Shown here: positions 15,651 through 24,972 of the stretch, in pieces
Layout: each line of letters opens with the position of its first letter
Position numbering within the stretch: position 1 is the stretch's first letter
DNA from: Halogeometricum pallidum JCM 14848
GTDB taxonomy: Archaea > Halobacteriota > Halobacteria > Halobacteriales > Haloferacaceae
Assembly (NCBI RefSeq): GCF_000337095.1
Contig: NZ_AOIV01000038.1
Span: 18,652 to 82,651 of the forward strand
Length of the DNA stretch: 64,000 nucleotides
Direction: 5' to 3'
Position numbers and translations under genes: made by a program
Notes under the pieces: generated by a model
What the model was told of the DNA's origin: nothing
The model's database searches: none
What the model saw: only the letters and a program-made list of their open reading frames with translations

Positions 15651-17084
15651 ATGGACGACTTAGCAACGCGGACACCGGGAGGTGAGACTCCGGAAGTCAT
15701 CGCCGCCGACGAGGTGACGTGGGACGTGGAGACGGACGTCCTCGTCGCCGGCGGCGGTGGGACGGGACTGGTCGCCGCCCTCGCCGCCTCGGAGGCGTCG
15801 GACCTGCAGGTGACGGTGCTGGAGAAGTCCCCGGAGTGCGGCGGCAACACGTCGTTATCAACGGGGATGGTCCCCGCCGCAGGGACGCGACTGCAGCAGG
15901 AGGCCGGCATCGAGGAGGCACCTGTGGATATGGCCCGCGATATTCTGGAGAAGAACCACTACGAGGCCGACGAAGAGCGCGTGCGATATCTCTGCGAGGA
16001 GGCAGTCGAACTCATCCACTGGTTGGTCGACGACTGGGACGTGACGCTGCACCTCGTGGACGACTTCAAATACCCGAAGCACTCGGAGTACCGGATGCAC
16101 GCGCCCGACGGGCGCAACGGCGCGAACTTGGTGGAGGAACTCGTCGCGCGAGTGGAGGCGACACCGAACGTCGAACTGCTGACGAACGCGCCCGTGACGC
16201 GCCTCGTCGCCGCGGACGGCGCAGTTCGCGGCGTCGTCGCCGGCGCACGTCGCGACGAGGCGATACGGGCCGAGCGGGTGATACTCGCCACGGACGGGTT
16301 CGCGGGCAATCGGGAGATGGTGACCGACTACTGCGAGGCAGACGTCGAACAGGCGCTGTACTTCGGCGCAGACGGTAACACCGGCGACGGGGTGCGGTGG
16401 GGGGCGGAACTCGGCGGCGAACTCGCCTGTATGGACGCCTACCAGGGGCACGCGACTGTCGCGAGCGGAACTGGGATGCTGTCGACGTACGCCGTCGTGA
16501 TGAACGGCGGCGTCCTCGTCAACGAGGCGGGCAAACGGTTCGGCGACGAGTCAGCCGGATACAGCGAGTTCGCCATCGACGTGCTGAAGCAACCCGGCGG
16601 CATCGGTTACGAACTGTTCGACGAGCGTATCTTCGAGCGACTCCGTGGGTCGTTCGAGGACTTCGACGCCGCCATCGATGCGGGGACGTACGCCTCGGCA
16701 GACTCCGTCGAGTCGCTGGCCTCCACGCTCGGGTGCGACGCCGACGCCACGGCGGCGGCGGTCGAGCGATACAACGAGGCCGCCCGGGCGGATGAACCCG
16801 ACGAGGTTGGACGGACGGACGGCGTCGCAGTCCTCGAACCGCCGTTCTACGGGGCGAAAGTGACGGGGGCGCTGTTCCACACGCAGGGTGGACTGGTCGT
16901 CGACGAATACGCTCGAGTGCTGCGGACGGACGGAAGCGCCGTCGGGAACCTCTACGCCGGTGGCGGGACGGCCTGCGGCATCAGCGGTCACGGGGCTGGC
17001 GGCTACCTCTCCGGGAACGGTCTGACGACGGCGTTAGGGTACGGGCGACTGGCGGGAATCCACGCGCGCGAGTCGCTTCGGTAG
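15651..17084 (+). CDS. Fumarate-reductase/ketosteroid-dehydrogenase-like FAD oxidoreductase
   Basis: A 477-residue flavoprotein. After a 27-residue acidic lead-in it shows the FAD-binding DVLVAGGGGTGLVAAL, then LEKSPECGGNTSLSTG, a capping domain, GVVAGARRD, ATDGFAGN and the C-terminal FAD contact GNLYAGGGTACGISGHGAGGYLSGNGL. There is no heme or multiheme domain and no signal peptide, so it is a soluble flavoprotein of the SdhA/FrdA/KstD group. Members add or remove hydrogen across a C-C bond next to a carbonyl or carboxylate. In this locus it might saturate or desaturate the ring or the diacid. It is the first gene of the plus arm. Confidence 0.88.
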   Translation: MDDLATRTPGGETPEVIAADEVTWDVETDVLVAGGGGTGLVAALAASEASDLQVTVLEKSPECGGNTSLSTGMVPAAGTRLQQEAGIEEAPVDMARDILEKNHYEADEERVRYLCEEAVELIHWLVDDWDVTLHLVDDFKYPKHSEYRMHAPDGRNGANLVEELVARVEATPNVELLTNAPVTRLVAADGAVRGVVAGARRDEAIRAERVILATDGFAGNREMVTDYCEADVEQALYFGADGNTGDGVRWGAELGGELACMDAYQGHATVASGTGMLSTYAVVMNGGVLVNEAGKRFGDESAGYSEFAIDVLKQPGGIGYELFDERIFERLRGSFEDFDAAIDAGTYASADSVESLASTLGCDADATAAAVERYNEAARADEPDEVGRTDGVAVLEPPFYGAKVTGALFHTQGGLVVDEYARVLRTDGSAVGNLYAGGGTACGISGHGAGGYLSGNGLTTALGYGRLAGIHARESLR

Positions 17085-17146
17085 AAAGCGGAGGCGCGAG
17101 CGGTTCGACTCCTCCGTCGCCGCGAACACGTTCACGAGAGCAAGTA

Positions 17147-17156
17147 CTTATTACGC
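17147..17156 (+). promoter_or_regulatory. TATA-type promoter of the importer genes
   Basis: ACTTATTACG is centred about 32 bases upstream of ATG 17184. This suggests the importer has its own promoter even though it follows the flavoprotein gene by only 99 bases. Confidence 0.45.
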
Positions 17157-17183
17157 ACTAACTCCAACACGATATTGATTAGC

Positions 17184-18515
17184 ATGGGGAAGACTACCAA
17201 GTCACCTTTCAGCAGCCAACGGCGACGATTTATCAAAGCGGCCGGAGCAACAGCGCTCACGCTCGGACTCGCCGGGTGCGCGTCCGACGACGCGGACTCC
17301 GGCGGTGAATCGACTCCATCCGAGTCCGGCGGCGGAGACACGACCGGCGAGTCCACGCAGACGGAGGGGACCACCACCGGGTCTTCCCAATCGTCCGTCG
17401 ACGAGGTCGTCATCGGTTCGAACCACCCGCTCTCGGGCAGTCTCGCCGCGACGGGCGTCGGGATGAGCAACGCGATCAAACTCGCCGCGATGCGGAAGAA
17501 CGAGGAGGGAGGTATCGAGTCACTCGGCGGAGCGCAGGTGAAGGTCATCGAGGGAGATAACCAAGGTGCGCAGGAACTGGGCGGGCAGGTGAGTGAGGAA
17601 CTGCTCAGCGAGGGCGCGCACGTCCTGACCGGCTGTTACTCCTCACCGGTCACGACGGCGGCGACGCAGGTGGCAGAACGACAGGGTGTGCCGTTCGTCA
17701 TCTCCATCGCGGCAGCCGACAACATCCTCGAAGGGCGGGGCTTCGACTACATCTACCGACCTCAACCGCCGGCGCGACGCCTCGCCTCCGACTACGCTGA
17801 TCTCGTGCCGACGGTCATCCGTGACAACGGCGGCACCGTCGAGACGGCTGGACTGTTCTACATCAACAACAGCTACGGGCAGGCCATCCGCGACTCGCTT
17901 CGCGAGTTCCTCCCCCAGCAGAACGTCGAGATCGTAGCAGAGACGGCGCTGGAGTTCGGCGCTTCGAACGCGAACACGCAGGTTTCGCGGCTTCGGAGCG
18001 CCGACCCCGACACCGTCATCGCCACGACGTACGTCAACGGCGGCGTGTTGCTCGCGCAGGCGATGCAGGATCAGAGCTACCGGCCGTCGTATCTCTCGGC
18101 CTGTGCGTCGGCGACGTTCACCGACGACAGATCTGTGCGCGACATCGGCGACTTCGCCAACGGCGTGATGGACAACAACTACGCGCTGAACCCGACTATC
18201 GACAAGACGGCCGAGGTCCGCTCGCAGTTCACCGACAACTACGACCAGGAGTTTTCGGCCTCCGTCGGCATGGCGTACACGGCCGGGGAGGTCATCATCC
18301 AGGCCATCGAGAACGCCGCGAGCGTCGACCCCGACGATATCAACGGTGCGCTCAAAGAACTGCGGTACGAGGACCACATCTCGGCGATGGGTCCCATCTC
18401 GTTCAATGACACCGGCGAGAACGAGAACGCCCTCGCCCCGGTCAACCAAGTGCAGGACCTCTCGGTGAAGGTGGTCTACCCCCAGGAGTACGCGGAAGCG
18501 CAACCTCAACTCTGA
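17184..18515 (+). CDS. Branched-chain-amino-acid-type ABC importer, substrate-binding lipoprotein
   Basis: A protein of 443 residues from ATG 17184; a TTG three codons earlier is less likely. The N-terminus has a twin-arginine signal (QRRRFIKAAG) ending in a lipobox LAGC, so it is exported folded and anchored by lipid. A Ser/Thr/Glu-rich tether follows. The mature part is a LivJ/periplasmic-binding type I fold (IGSNHPLSGSLAATG, GCYSSPVT, LFYINNSYG, DTVIATTYVNGG, GMAYTAGEVII). Relatives bind amino acids, urea, short amides or aromatic acids, so the substrate is open. It heads the five-gene importer operon. Confidence 0.92.
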   Translation: MGKTTKSPFSSQRRRFIKAAGATALTLGLAGCASDDADSGGESTPSESGGGDTTGESTQTEGTTTGSSQSSVDEVVIGSNHPLSGSLAATGVGMSNAIKLAAMRKNEEGGIESLGGAQVKVIEGDNQGAQELGGQVSEELLSEGAHVLTGCYSSPVTTAATQVAERQGVPFVISIAAADNILEGRGFDYIYRPQPPARRLASDYADLVPTVIRDNGGTVETAGLFYINNSYGQAIRDSLREFLPQQNVEIVAETALEFGASNANTQVSRLRSADPDTVIATTYVNGGVLLAQAMQDQSYRPSYLSACASATFTDDRSVRDIGDFANGVMDNNYALNPTIDKTAEVRSQFTDNYDQEFSASVGMAYTAGEVIIQAIENAASVDPDDINGALKELRYEDHISAMGPISFNDTGENENALAPVNQVQDLSVKVVYPQEYAEAQPQL

Positions 18516-18597
18516 GTTCCGTCCACGGCGCGGATCGATCCCCCGAACGACACCCTTTATGGCACCTGACAACGATTAGCGAGCGTAAGCCACTCAC

Positions 18598-19563
18598 ATG
18601 CGACTAGTATCCTCTGTGGCCCTGTCGCTCCCGCTTCAAGGGGGAGGACTCGGCCGGTTCGTCGATCCGTTCGTACAGTTCGTCATAGACGTCGTCAACA
18701 TGGAGGCCGTGCTCCTGCAACTGCTCGTGTTCGGTCTCCTGCTCGGGGGCGTCTACGCGCTGACCGCCCTCGGTCTGACGATGATATTCGGCGTGATGGA
18801 CGTCATCAACTTCGCCCACGGCGCCTTCCTCGTCGTCGGGATGTATACGGTGTGGCTCGCCTCGACCACTGTCGGTCTGAGCCCGTTTTTGGGCATCCCG
18901 TTGGCCGCCGTCGTGCTGTTCGTCCTCGGAGTGGTGGTCCACGTGCTCACGGTCGAACCCATCATCGAAGCGCCGCAACAGAACCAACTCATCGCCACGT
19001 TGGGCGTCCTGTTCATCGTCCAATCGGGGATCGAGATCTTGTTCTCGCCGGACCCACAACAGGTGTCGCTGTCGCTGGGGTCCATCGAACTGGGCGGAGT
19101 GTTCGTCCCGCGCGGGCAACTCTACGCGCTTCTCATCGCCCTCGGAACGATGCTCGCTGTGCGGGCGCTTCTGAACCGCACCGACCTCGGTAGACGCATC
19201 CGCGGCACTGCGAACAACCGGGAGGGTGCGCGCTATGTCGGAATCAACGTTCCACGAATTAACTACCTCACGTTCGGTATCGGCGCCGCCCTCGCCGGCA
19301 TCGCCGGGGGATCAATCGCGCTGTTCCAGCGTTTCGACCCGTTCACGGGCGAGACGTATCTCATCAACGCGTTCGTCATCGTCATCCTCGGGGGTCTCGG
19401 GTCGTTCCCCGGCGCGTTCGTCGGCGGTCTCATCATCGGACTGATTCAGGTGTTCGGCGGCTATTACCTGCCCGGTACCACCGCGCAGGTGCTCATCTTC
19501 CTGCTGTTTATCGGGACGCTTCTCGTCAAACCCGAAGGCCTGTTCGGAGGTGCCGGCGCGTGA
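18598..19563 (+). CDS. LivH-type ABC permease
   Basis: A 321-residue integral membrane protein with about eight hydrophobic segments. The family motif NFAHGAFLVVGMYT lies near residue 80, and RGTANNREGARYVGIN is the cytoplasmic coupling loop. The C-terminus (GGLGSFPGAFVGGLIIGL, then LLVKPEGLFG) is typical of LivH. The first 30 residues form a short amphipathic lead-in. It pairs with the LivM-type permease, whose GTG start overlaps its stop by 4 bases. A TTTATGG element about 45 bases upstream may be an internal promoter. Confidence 0.93.
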   Translation: MRLVSSVALSLPLQGGGLGRFVDPFVQFVIDVVNMEAVLLQLLVFGLLLGGVYALTALGLTMIFGVMDVINFAHGAFLVVGMYTVWLASTTVGLSPFLGIPLAAVVLFVLGVVVHVLTVEPIIEAPQQNQLIATLGVLFIVQSGIEILFSPDPQQVSLSLGSIELGGVFVPRGQLYALLIALGTMLAVRALLNRTDLGRRIRGTANNREGARYVGINVPRINYLTFGIGAALAGIAGGSIALFQRFDPFTGETYLINAFVIVILGGLGSFPGAFVGGLIIGLIQVFGGYYLPGTTAQVLIFLLFIGTLLVKPEGLFGGAGA

Positions 19564-20633
19564 GCAGTCTCGACACCGTCCGCGACGGCTATCGCTCGTT
19601 CGACGAGCGAGAGGACGCCCCGGTTCTCAAGGGCGCGGTCGGGTTCGGACTACTCGCGGCGCTGCCGTACATCATCGAGATAGACGTCGCCGGGATGGAA
19701 CTGGCGGCGGCGCTGAGCCTCAAAGTCCTGATCCTCACGCTCATCTACGCGTACACCGCGCAGGCGTGGAACATCATGTCCGGCTACACGGGGCAGTTCT
19801 CGTTCGGCCACGCCGCCTTCTTCGGTATCGGCGCGTACGCCACGCAGGCACTGGTCGTCGACTACGCCATCAACCCGTGGTTCGGCATGTTCGTCGGCGG
19901 CGGCGTCGCCGCTCTCTACGGCCTACTCATCGGCTTCCTGTCGTTTCGGTTCAACCTCCGCGGTCACTACTTCGCGCTGGCGACGCTCGCGTTCGCCGAA
20001 CTCGTTCGGTTCGTCATCGTGAACATGAGCGAACTCCACGGGGCGAACGGCTACTTCAAACCGTTTCCGCGGGACTACGACGCGGCCTACGGGTTACTCG
20101 CCTTCCAGTTCGAGAGCGACCTGCCGTACTACTACCTCATCTTGGGATTCCTCCTCGTCGTGACCGTCGTCTCGTGGGCGGTGAAGAACTCGTGGATAGG
20201 GTTGTACTTCTTCGCCATCCGCGAGGACGAACGCGCGGCGTCGAGCGTCGGCGTGCCCGCGTTCCGGTATAAGCTGCTCGGCATCGCGATCAGCGCCTTC
20301 TTCACCGCTCTCGGTGGCGCGTATTGGTCGATGTACTTCAACACCATCCGGCCGGACACCGTCTTCGCACTGTTCAAAAACGTCGAACTGCTCCTGCCGG
20401 CTGTCGTCGGGGGACCGGGAACCGTCGTCGGCCCTATCATCGGCTCGTTCATCGTGACGCCGATGAGCGAAATCGCGCGGACATCGTTCACCGGCATCAA
20501 CGGTCTCGACCGGGTCATCTACGGCGCGTTCCTCATCGTTATCGTCATTTACTCGCCGCGGGGCGTCGTGAGTTGGCCGGAGCGCGGGCGCGCGCTCTAC
20601 CGCCGCGTGCGCGGGTCCGGAGGTGAGGAATAA
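19560..20633 (+). CDS. LivM-type ABC permease
   Basis: A 357-residue membrane protein starting at a GTG coupled to the LivH gene. Recognisable parts are NIMSGYTGQFSFGHAAFFGIGAY in the second and third membrane segments, the coupling loop IREDERAASSVGV, and GGPGTVVGPIIGSF near the C-terminus. It has about nine to ten membrane spans. It completes the heteromeric permease of the hydrophobic amino-acid transporter family. The stop overlaps the ATPase start by one base. Confidence 0.93.
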   Translation: MSSLDTVRDGYRSFDEREDAPVLKGAVGFGLLAALPYIIEIDVAGMELAAALSLKVLILTLIYAYTAQAWNIMSGYTGQFSFGHAAFFGIGAYATQALVVDYAINPWFGMFVGGGVAALYGLLIGFLSFRFNLRGHYFALATLAFAELVRFVIVNMSELHGANGYFKPFPRDYDAAYGLLAFQFESDLPYYYLILGFLLVVTVVSWAVKNSWIGLYFFAIREDERAASSVGVPAFRYKLLGIAISAFFTALGGAYWSMYFNTIRPDTVFALFKNVELLLPAVVGGPGTVVGPIIGSFIVTPMSEIARTSFTGINGLDRVIYGAFLIVIVIYSPRGVVSWPERGRALYRRVRGSGGEE

Positions 20634-21421
20634 TGGCTGCAGACTCGGAGACGTCGCGGGAGCCGACCGAAGGTGAGACCGGTGAACGCGCCGGTGACCC
20701 GGTGCTCGAAGCCGACGGCGTCGGCAAGCAGTTCGCCGGTCTCCGCGCCCTCGAAGACGTCGACATGACGGTCCATAGGGGCGAAATCGTCGGTCTCATC
20801 GGGCCGAACGGCGCCGGCAAGACGACGCTGTTTAACTGTATCAGCGGAACGTTCCCGCCGAGCGAGGGCCGAATCTACCTCGACGGCCAGGAGATAACCG
20901 ACCTGCAGGCCCACCAGATAGCGCGCCGCGGACTCGCACGGACGTTCCAGATAACCCGGCCGCTCGAAGAACTCACCGTCGTGGAGAACGCGATGGTCGG
21001 CGCGCACATCCACACGCGGCGCCGCAGCGAGGCGCGCGAGATAGCGATGGAACAGTTGGCGTTCGTCGGCCTCGCCGATCGGGCCGACGAAGAGGCGGGA
21101 GAACTCACCGTCGGCGCGCAGAAGCGGCTCGAACTCGCGCGCGCCGTCGCCACTCGACCGACCGTCCTGCTGTTGGACGAAATCATGGCGGGCTTGACCC
21201 CCTCGGAGTCCGAGGAGATGTTAGGGCTGTTCCGCCGCCTCCGCGAACGGGGGACGAGCCTGCTCGTCATCGAACACGATATGAAAGCGATAATGAAAAT
21301 TTCGGACTACGTGAAGGTGCTCGACAACGGCCGCAGCATCGCCTTCGGCCGTCCAAAGACGGTCGTCGAGAACGAGGCTGTCATCGAAGCGTACGTCGGG
21401 GGGACCGGATTCGATGCTTGA
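20633..21421 (+). CDS. LivG-type ABC ATPase
   Basis: A 262-residue nucleotide-binding subunit. It has Walker A GPNGAGKTT near residues 63-71, the LivG-type linker ARTFQITRPLEELTV, the signature region LTVGAQKRLELARA (this branch lacks the plain LSGGQ), Walker B VLLLDEIMAGL and the switch His in VIEHDMKAI. About 25 acidic residues precede the domain. It powers import together with the LivF-type ATPase, whose start overlaps its end by 8 bases. Confidence 0.94.
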   Translation: MAADSETSREPTEGETGERAGDPVLEADGVGKQFAGLRALEDVDMTVHRGEIVGLIGPNGAGKTTLFNCISGTFPPSEGRIYLDGQEITDLQAHQIARRGLARTFQITRPLEELTVVENAMVGAHIHTRRRSEAREIAMEQLAFVGLADRADEEAGELTVGAQKRLELARAVATRPTVLLLDEIMAGLTPSESEEMLGLFRRLRERGTSLLVIEHDMKAIMKISDYVKVLDNGRSIAFGRPKTVVENEAVIEAYVGGTGFDA

Positions 21422-22118
21422 ACTCGACTCGGTCCGTGCCGGTTACGACCAGATAGAGATACTCCACGGCGTCGACCTTCGGGTCGATGAGGGTGAAATC
21501 GTTGCGCTCATCGGGTCGAACGGCGCCGGAAAGACGACGACGATGCGGACTATCTGCGGTATCCTCTCCCCGACTGCGGGGTCGATAACGTTCCGCGGCG
21601 AATCCATCGACGACGAACCGCCGCACGACATCGTCCGCCGTGGCATCGTGCAGGTGCCGGAGGACCGCGACCTGTTCACCGACATGACCGTCGCCGACAA
21701 CCTGCTCTTGGGCGCGCAGACGAAGACGGCGATATCGAACCGCGAGGAGAACCTCACGGAGATGTACGAGTTGTTCCCGCGTCTCGAAGAGCGGAAGAAC
21801 CAGCGCGCGGGGACGATGTCCGGCGGCGAGCAGCAGATGCTCACGCTGGCTCGCGCCCTGATGGGCGAACCCGACCTGCTCATCCTCGATGAACCGTCTA
21901 TCGGTCTCGCCCCGCAACTGGTCGAGGAGGTGTTCGACGTGGTTCGCGAGGTTCACGAGCAGGGAATCACAGTGCTGATGGTCGAACAGAACGTCCAGCA
22001 AACGCTCCGACTCGCTGACCGCGGTTACGTGATGGAAAACGGTCGGATAACGATGAGCGCGACGGGGACCGCCCTCCTCGAAGACGACTCCGTCATCGAA
22101 GCCTACCTGGGGGTGTGA
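21414..22118 (+). CDS. LivF-type ABC ATPase
   Basis: A 234-residue ATPase with Walker A GSNGAGKTTT, signature MSGGEQQMLTLARAL, Walker B LLILDEPSIGLAP and MVEQNVQQTL, all as in LivF proteins. It ends the importer set; the first MmgE/PrpD gene begins one base after its stop. Importer and catabolic genes are therefore on one transcript, which links the transported compound to the enzymes that follow. Confidence 0.94.
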   Translation: MLELDSVRAGYDQIEILHGVDLRVDEGEIVALIGSNGAGKTTTMRTICGILSPTAGSITFRGESIDDEPPHDIVRRGIVQVPEDRDLFTDMTVADNLLLGAQTKTAISNREENLTEMYELFPRLEERKNQRAGTMSGGEQQMLTLARALMGEPDLLILDEPSIGLAPQLVEEVFDVVREVHEQGITVLMVEQNVQQTLRLADRGYVMENGRITMSATGTALLEDDSVIEAYLGV

Positions 22119-22119
22119 G

Positions 22120-23448
22120 ATGCACGAGGAAACGCTCGCCGAATTCGTCTCGGGTCTGGAGCACGACGATATCCCGTCGCGGGTGAGAGACCGCGCGACG
22201 CTCGTCGTCGCCGACACGGTGGCGGCTATCCTCGGCGGCGTCTCCGACCCGGCCGTCGCTTCACTCGTCGCCGACTGGACGCTCGAACGCGGCGGCGACG
22301 CGACGGTCCTCGGGACCCCGGAACGTCGCTCGACACCGCACCGGGCGGCCTTTCTGAACGCGACGGCGGGAACCGTGCTCGAACTGGACGAAGGACACCG
22401 CTACGCCGCGGGTCACCCCGCCATCCACGTCCTGCCGGCCCTGCTCGCGGACGGCGAGCGGTCGTTTCGGTCGGGCGCGGAGACGACGACGGCTTTCGTC
22501 GCCGGCTACGAGGCGGCCGTTCGCGTCGCGCGGGCGGTGACACCGCTGGCAGAGGGATATCACCCGCACGGCGTCTGGGGCGCTGTCGGCGCTGCCGCGG
22601 GTCTCGCCCGTCTCCGCGAGTACAACGCCGAGACAACGCTCGACGCCATGCGAATCGCCGCAAACTACGCGCAGCACACGCGCTTCGAGGCGGCGACGGA
22701 GGGAGCGACCGTCAGAAACGGGTACGCGGGGATGAGCAACCTCGCCAGCCTCGTCGCCGCCGACCAAACCCGCGCCGGCTTCACGGGACTTCGAGAGGGT
22801 GTCCGCCGACATCTCGAACGGGTCGCTGGAAACGAAATCGACCCCGAGGCGTTCTCGGACGGCCTCGGCGACCGTTGGGAACTCGATAGCGGCTATTTCA
22901 AGATACACGCCGCCTGTCGCTACACTCACCCCGCGTTGGACGCCGTCACGGAACTCATCGAAGCCGATGGGTTCGACGCCGCCGACGTCGAATCCGTTAG
23001 CGTGGAGACGTACGACGCTGCCGCGTCGCTCTCGGCCACCGACCCCGAGAACGCACTTCAGGCGAAATTCTCGCTCCCGTTCGCCGTCGCAACCGCGCTG
23101 GTGAACGGCCGAACCGACAAAGCGGCCTTCGACGAGAACGCGTTGACCGACCGGACGCGCGAGTTGGCGCGGCGCGTCTCGGTGTCGGTCGCGCCGGATA
23201 TCGCCGCACGGGTGCCGGAGAAGCGCGGCGCGCGAGTTCGGATCACCCTCGCATCAGGGGCGGAGCACACGCGCGAAGTCGCCGCGGCTCGCGGCGGCGA
23301 GCACGACCCGTTCACCGAGACCGAACTCCGCGAGAAGTTCGATTCGCTCGTCCGTCCCGTCGTCGGCGAACGCCGAGCGGACGAACTGTGGACCGCGGCG
23401 CGCGAACCGGCTCCCCCACGCGTCATTTGCACGCTCGCGCGGGGGTGA
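22120..23448 (+). CDS. MmgE/PrpD-family protein, copy 1
   Basis: A 442-residue protein of the 2-methylcitrate dehydratase/cis-aconitate decarboxylase/iminodisuccinate epimerase family. Family landmarks are LELDEGHRYAAGHPAIHVLPA near residues 88-108, YHPHGVWGAVGAAAG, KIHAACRYTHPALDA and QAKFSLPFAVA. The all-helical domain comes first and the lid domain last. It follows the importer ATPase by one base. The DEGHR-HP cluster contains the residues used for acid-base chemistry on tricarboxylic or amino-diacid substrates. Which reaction it performs here is not visible. Confidence 0.92.
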   Translation: MHEETLAEFVSGLEHDDIPSRVRDRATLVVADTVAAILGGVSDPAVASLVADWTLERGGDATVLGTPERRSTPHRAAFLNATAGTVLELDEGHRYAAGHPAIHVLPALLADGERSFRSGAETTTAFVAGYEAAVRVARAVTPLAEGYHPHGVWGAVGAAAGLARLREYNAETTLDAMRIAANYAQHTRFEAATEGATVRNGYAGMSNLASLVAADQTRAGFTGLREGVRRHLERVAGNEIDPEAFSDGLGDRWELDSGYFKIHAACRYTHPALDAVTELIEADGFDAADVESVSVETYDAAASLSATDPENALQAKFSLPFAVATALVNGRTDKAAFDENALTDRTRELARRVSVSVAPDIAARVPEKRGARVRITLASGAEHTREVAAARGGEHDPFTETELREKFDSLVRPVVGERRADELWTAAREPAPPRVICTLARG

Positions 23449-23527
23449 GTGGTGACCCGATATTCTCCGACACCGCCAGTTCGATAAATTCCGATTGCAA
23501 CCGATTTCGACACACACGTCATAAACA

Positions 23528-24901
23528 ATGATTCCGACAACACCCGTTCGAGACTGGGAACGTGCGGTCTACGACTTCTCGACTACGTCCGTACCACCCG
23601 AGGTTCGAGAGGCCGGAAGTCACGTCGTCGCGGACGTCCTCGCGGCGGCCGTGGCTGGCGCGGCGGCCGAACAGCACGCCGACGTTCTCCGAGACGCCGC
23701 CTTCGCCGGCGGGAACGCGTCGGTGCTCGGTACCGACAGACGCGTCGACCCGGCATCAGCCGCGTTGTGTAACACCGCTGCGGCCATCACGCAGGAGATA
23801 GAGGAGGGTCACAACCGAGGCGGCCACGTCGGGGCGAGCGTCGTCGCCGGGGCCGTCGGCGTCGCCGAGGCGAACGACGTGGACGGCGCGACGTTCGTCG
23901 ACGCGTGCGTCCGTTCCTACGAACTCTGTACCCGACTGGAATACGCGATATTCGCTATGAAGGCGCGGTTGAACGACGCCGTCCCGTGGTTACTCCGCGA
24001 CCCGCACTCGACGTGGACGACGGTCGGACCAGCGTTCACCGCGGCTGTCTGCGCCGGCGCGGACGCCGATACACTTCGGGAGACGTTCCGCGTTGCCGCG
24101 AACCTTGCCGTCGTCTCGATGCACGACCCGTACGCCGAGGGCGCGCCGGCGCGGAACTTCACCGCGGGGTTCTCCGCGCAGGCGGGCGTCTCCGCGGCGA
24201 CACTGACCGCTGCCGGCCTTCGCGGGTCAGCCGCGGCCGTCAGCGAGGTGTACGATCCGTTCGCCGACCTCTTGGCAGAGGGCGAGTTCGACGGACTGTT
24301 CGAGTCGTTGGGTACGGAGTGGTGGATCGGAGAGCGCTACCACAAACCGTACCCCTCCTGTCGGTACACGCACGCACCGCTGGACGCTCTCCGCGAGGCA
24401 GGAGTGGACGACTTGACACCCGACGACGTGACGCGGATCGACGTGCACACGTATCGGAACGGCGTGGACATGGGCCACACGCGACCCGAGACGCTCACCG
24501 CCGCGAAGTTCTCGACGCCGTACGCACTCGCACGATGGGTAGCAGACGGCGAGGTATCGCTCGAACACTTCGAGAGCGAGAGCCTGGCCGACGACGCCGT
24601 TCAGTCGCTGACCGAGCGAGTCCGGCTCCACGAGGACGACGAGTTCGAACGAGCGTTCCCCGGGTCGTGGGGTGCGCGCGTCGTCGTCACGACGGACGCC
24701 GGCGAGACGAGGACGGGGCGCAGGCCGCACCCTCGCGGGGACTACCGGGACCCACTCTCCACAGCGGACCTTCGCGAACGGAACCGAGCGCTCCTCGCTT
24801 ACGGACTCGGCGACGACGCCGCCGACGAGGCGCTTGATGCTTTGTCGTCTGTCGCTGACGCCCCCGTCTCGGAGACGGTGGATGCGCTTCGATTGCATTA
24901 A
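23528..24901 (+). CDS. MmgE/PrpD-family protein, copy 2
   Basis: A 457-residue second member, only distantly similar to copy 1. It has EIEEGHNRGGHVGASVVAGA in place of DEGHR-HP, KPYPSCRYTHAPLDAL and AAKFSTPYALARWV. Replacement of the usual HP by HV and of LD by IE near the active site suggests a different substrate from copy 1. A 79-base gap with a GATAAAT element (about 23484-23490) suggests its own promoter. Tandem, diverged MmgE/PrpD pairs could act as two steps or form a heteromer. It is followed by the IclR gene. Confidence 0.9.
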   Translation: MIPTTPVRDWERAVYDFSTTSVPPEVREAGSHVVADVLAAAVAGAAAEQHADVLRDAAFAGGNASVLGTDRRVDPASAALCNTAAAITQEIEEGHNRGGHVGASVVAGAVGVAEANDVDGATFVDACVRSYELCTRLEYAIFAMKARLNDAVPWLLRDPHSTWTTVGPAFTAAVCAGADADTLRETFRVAANLAVVSMHDPYAEGAPARNFTAGFSAQAGVSAATLTAAGLRGSAAAVSEVYDPFADLLAEGEFDGLFESLGTEWWIGERYHKPYPSCRYTHAPLDALREAGVDDLTPDDVTRIDVHTYRNGVDMGHTRPETLTAAKFSTPYALARWVADGEVSLEHFESESLADDAVQSLTERVRLHEDDEFERAFPGSWGARVVVTTDAGETRTGRRPHPRGDYRDPLSTADLRERNRALLAYGLGDDAADEALDALSSVADAPVSETVDALRLH

Positions 24902-24904
24902 TGC

Positions 24905-24950
24905 AGAACGTATGTTCTCCAGAGACGAACAAATACCGAACCGTTATTAT
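24905..24950 (+). promoter_or_regulatory. Inverted repeat and TATA element upstream of the IclR gene
   Basis: AGAAC-GTAT-GTTCT (24905-24918) is an inverted repeat with 5-bp arms directly after the MmgE/PrpD stop. GTTATTAT (24943-24950) is centred about 27 bases before ATG 24973. The arrangement suits an autoregulated leaderless regulator gene. Confidence 0.45.
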
Positions 24951-24972
24951 GTGCGCCGCGCCATGAGACATC

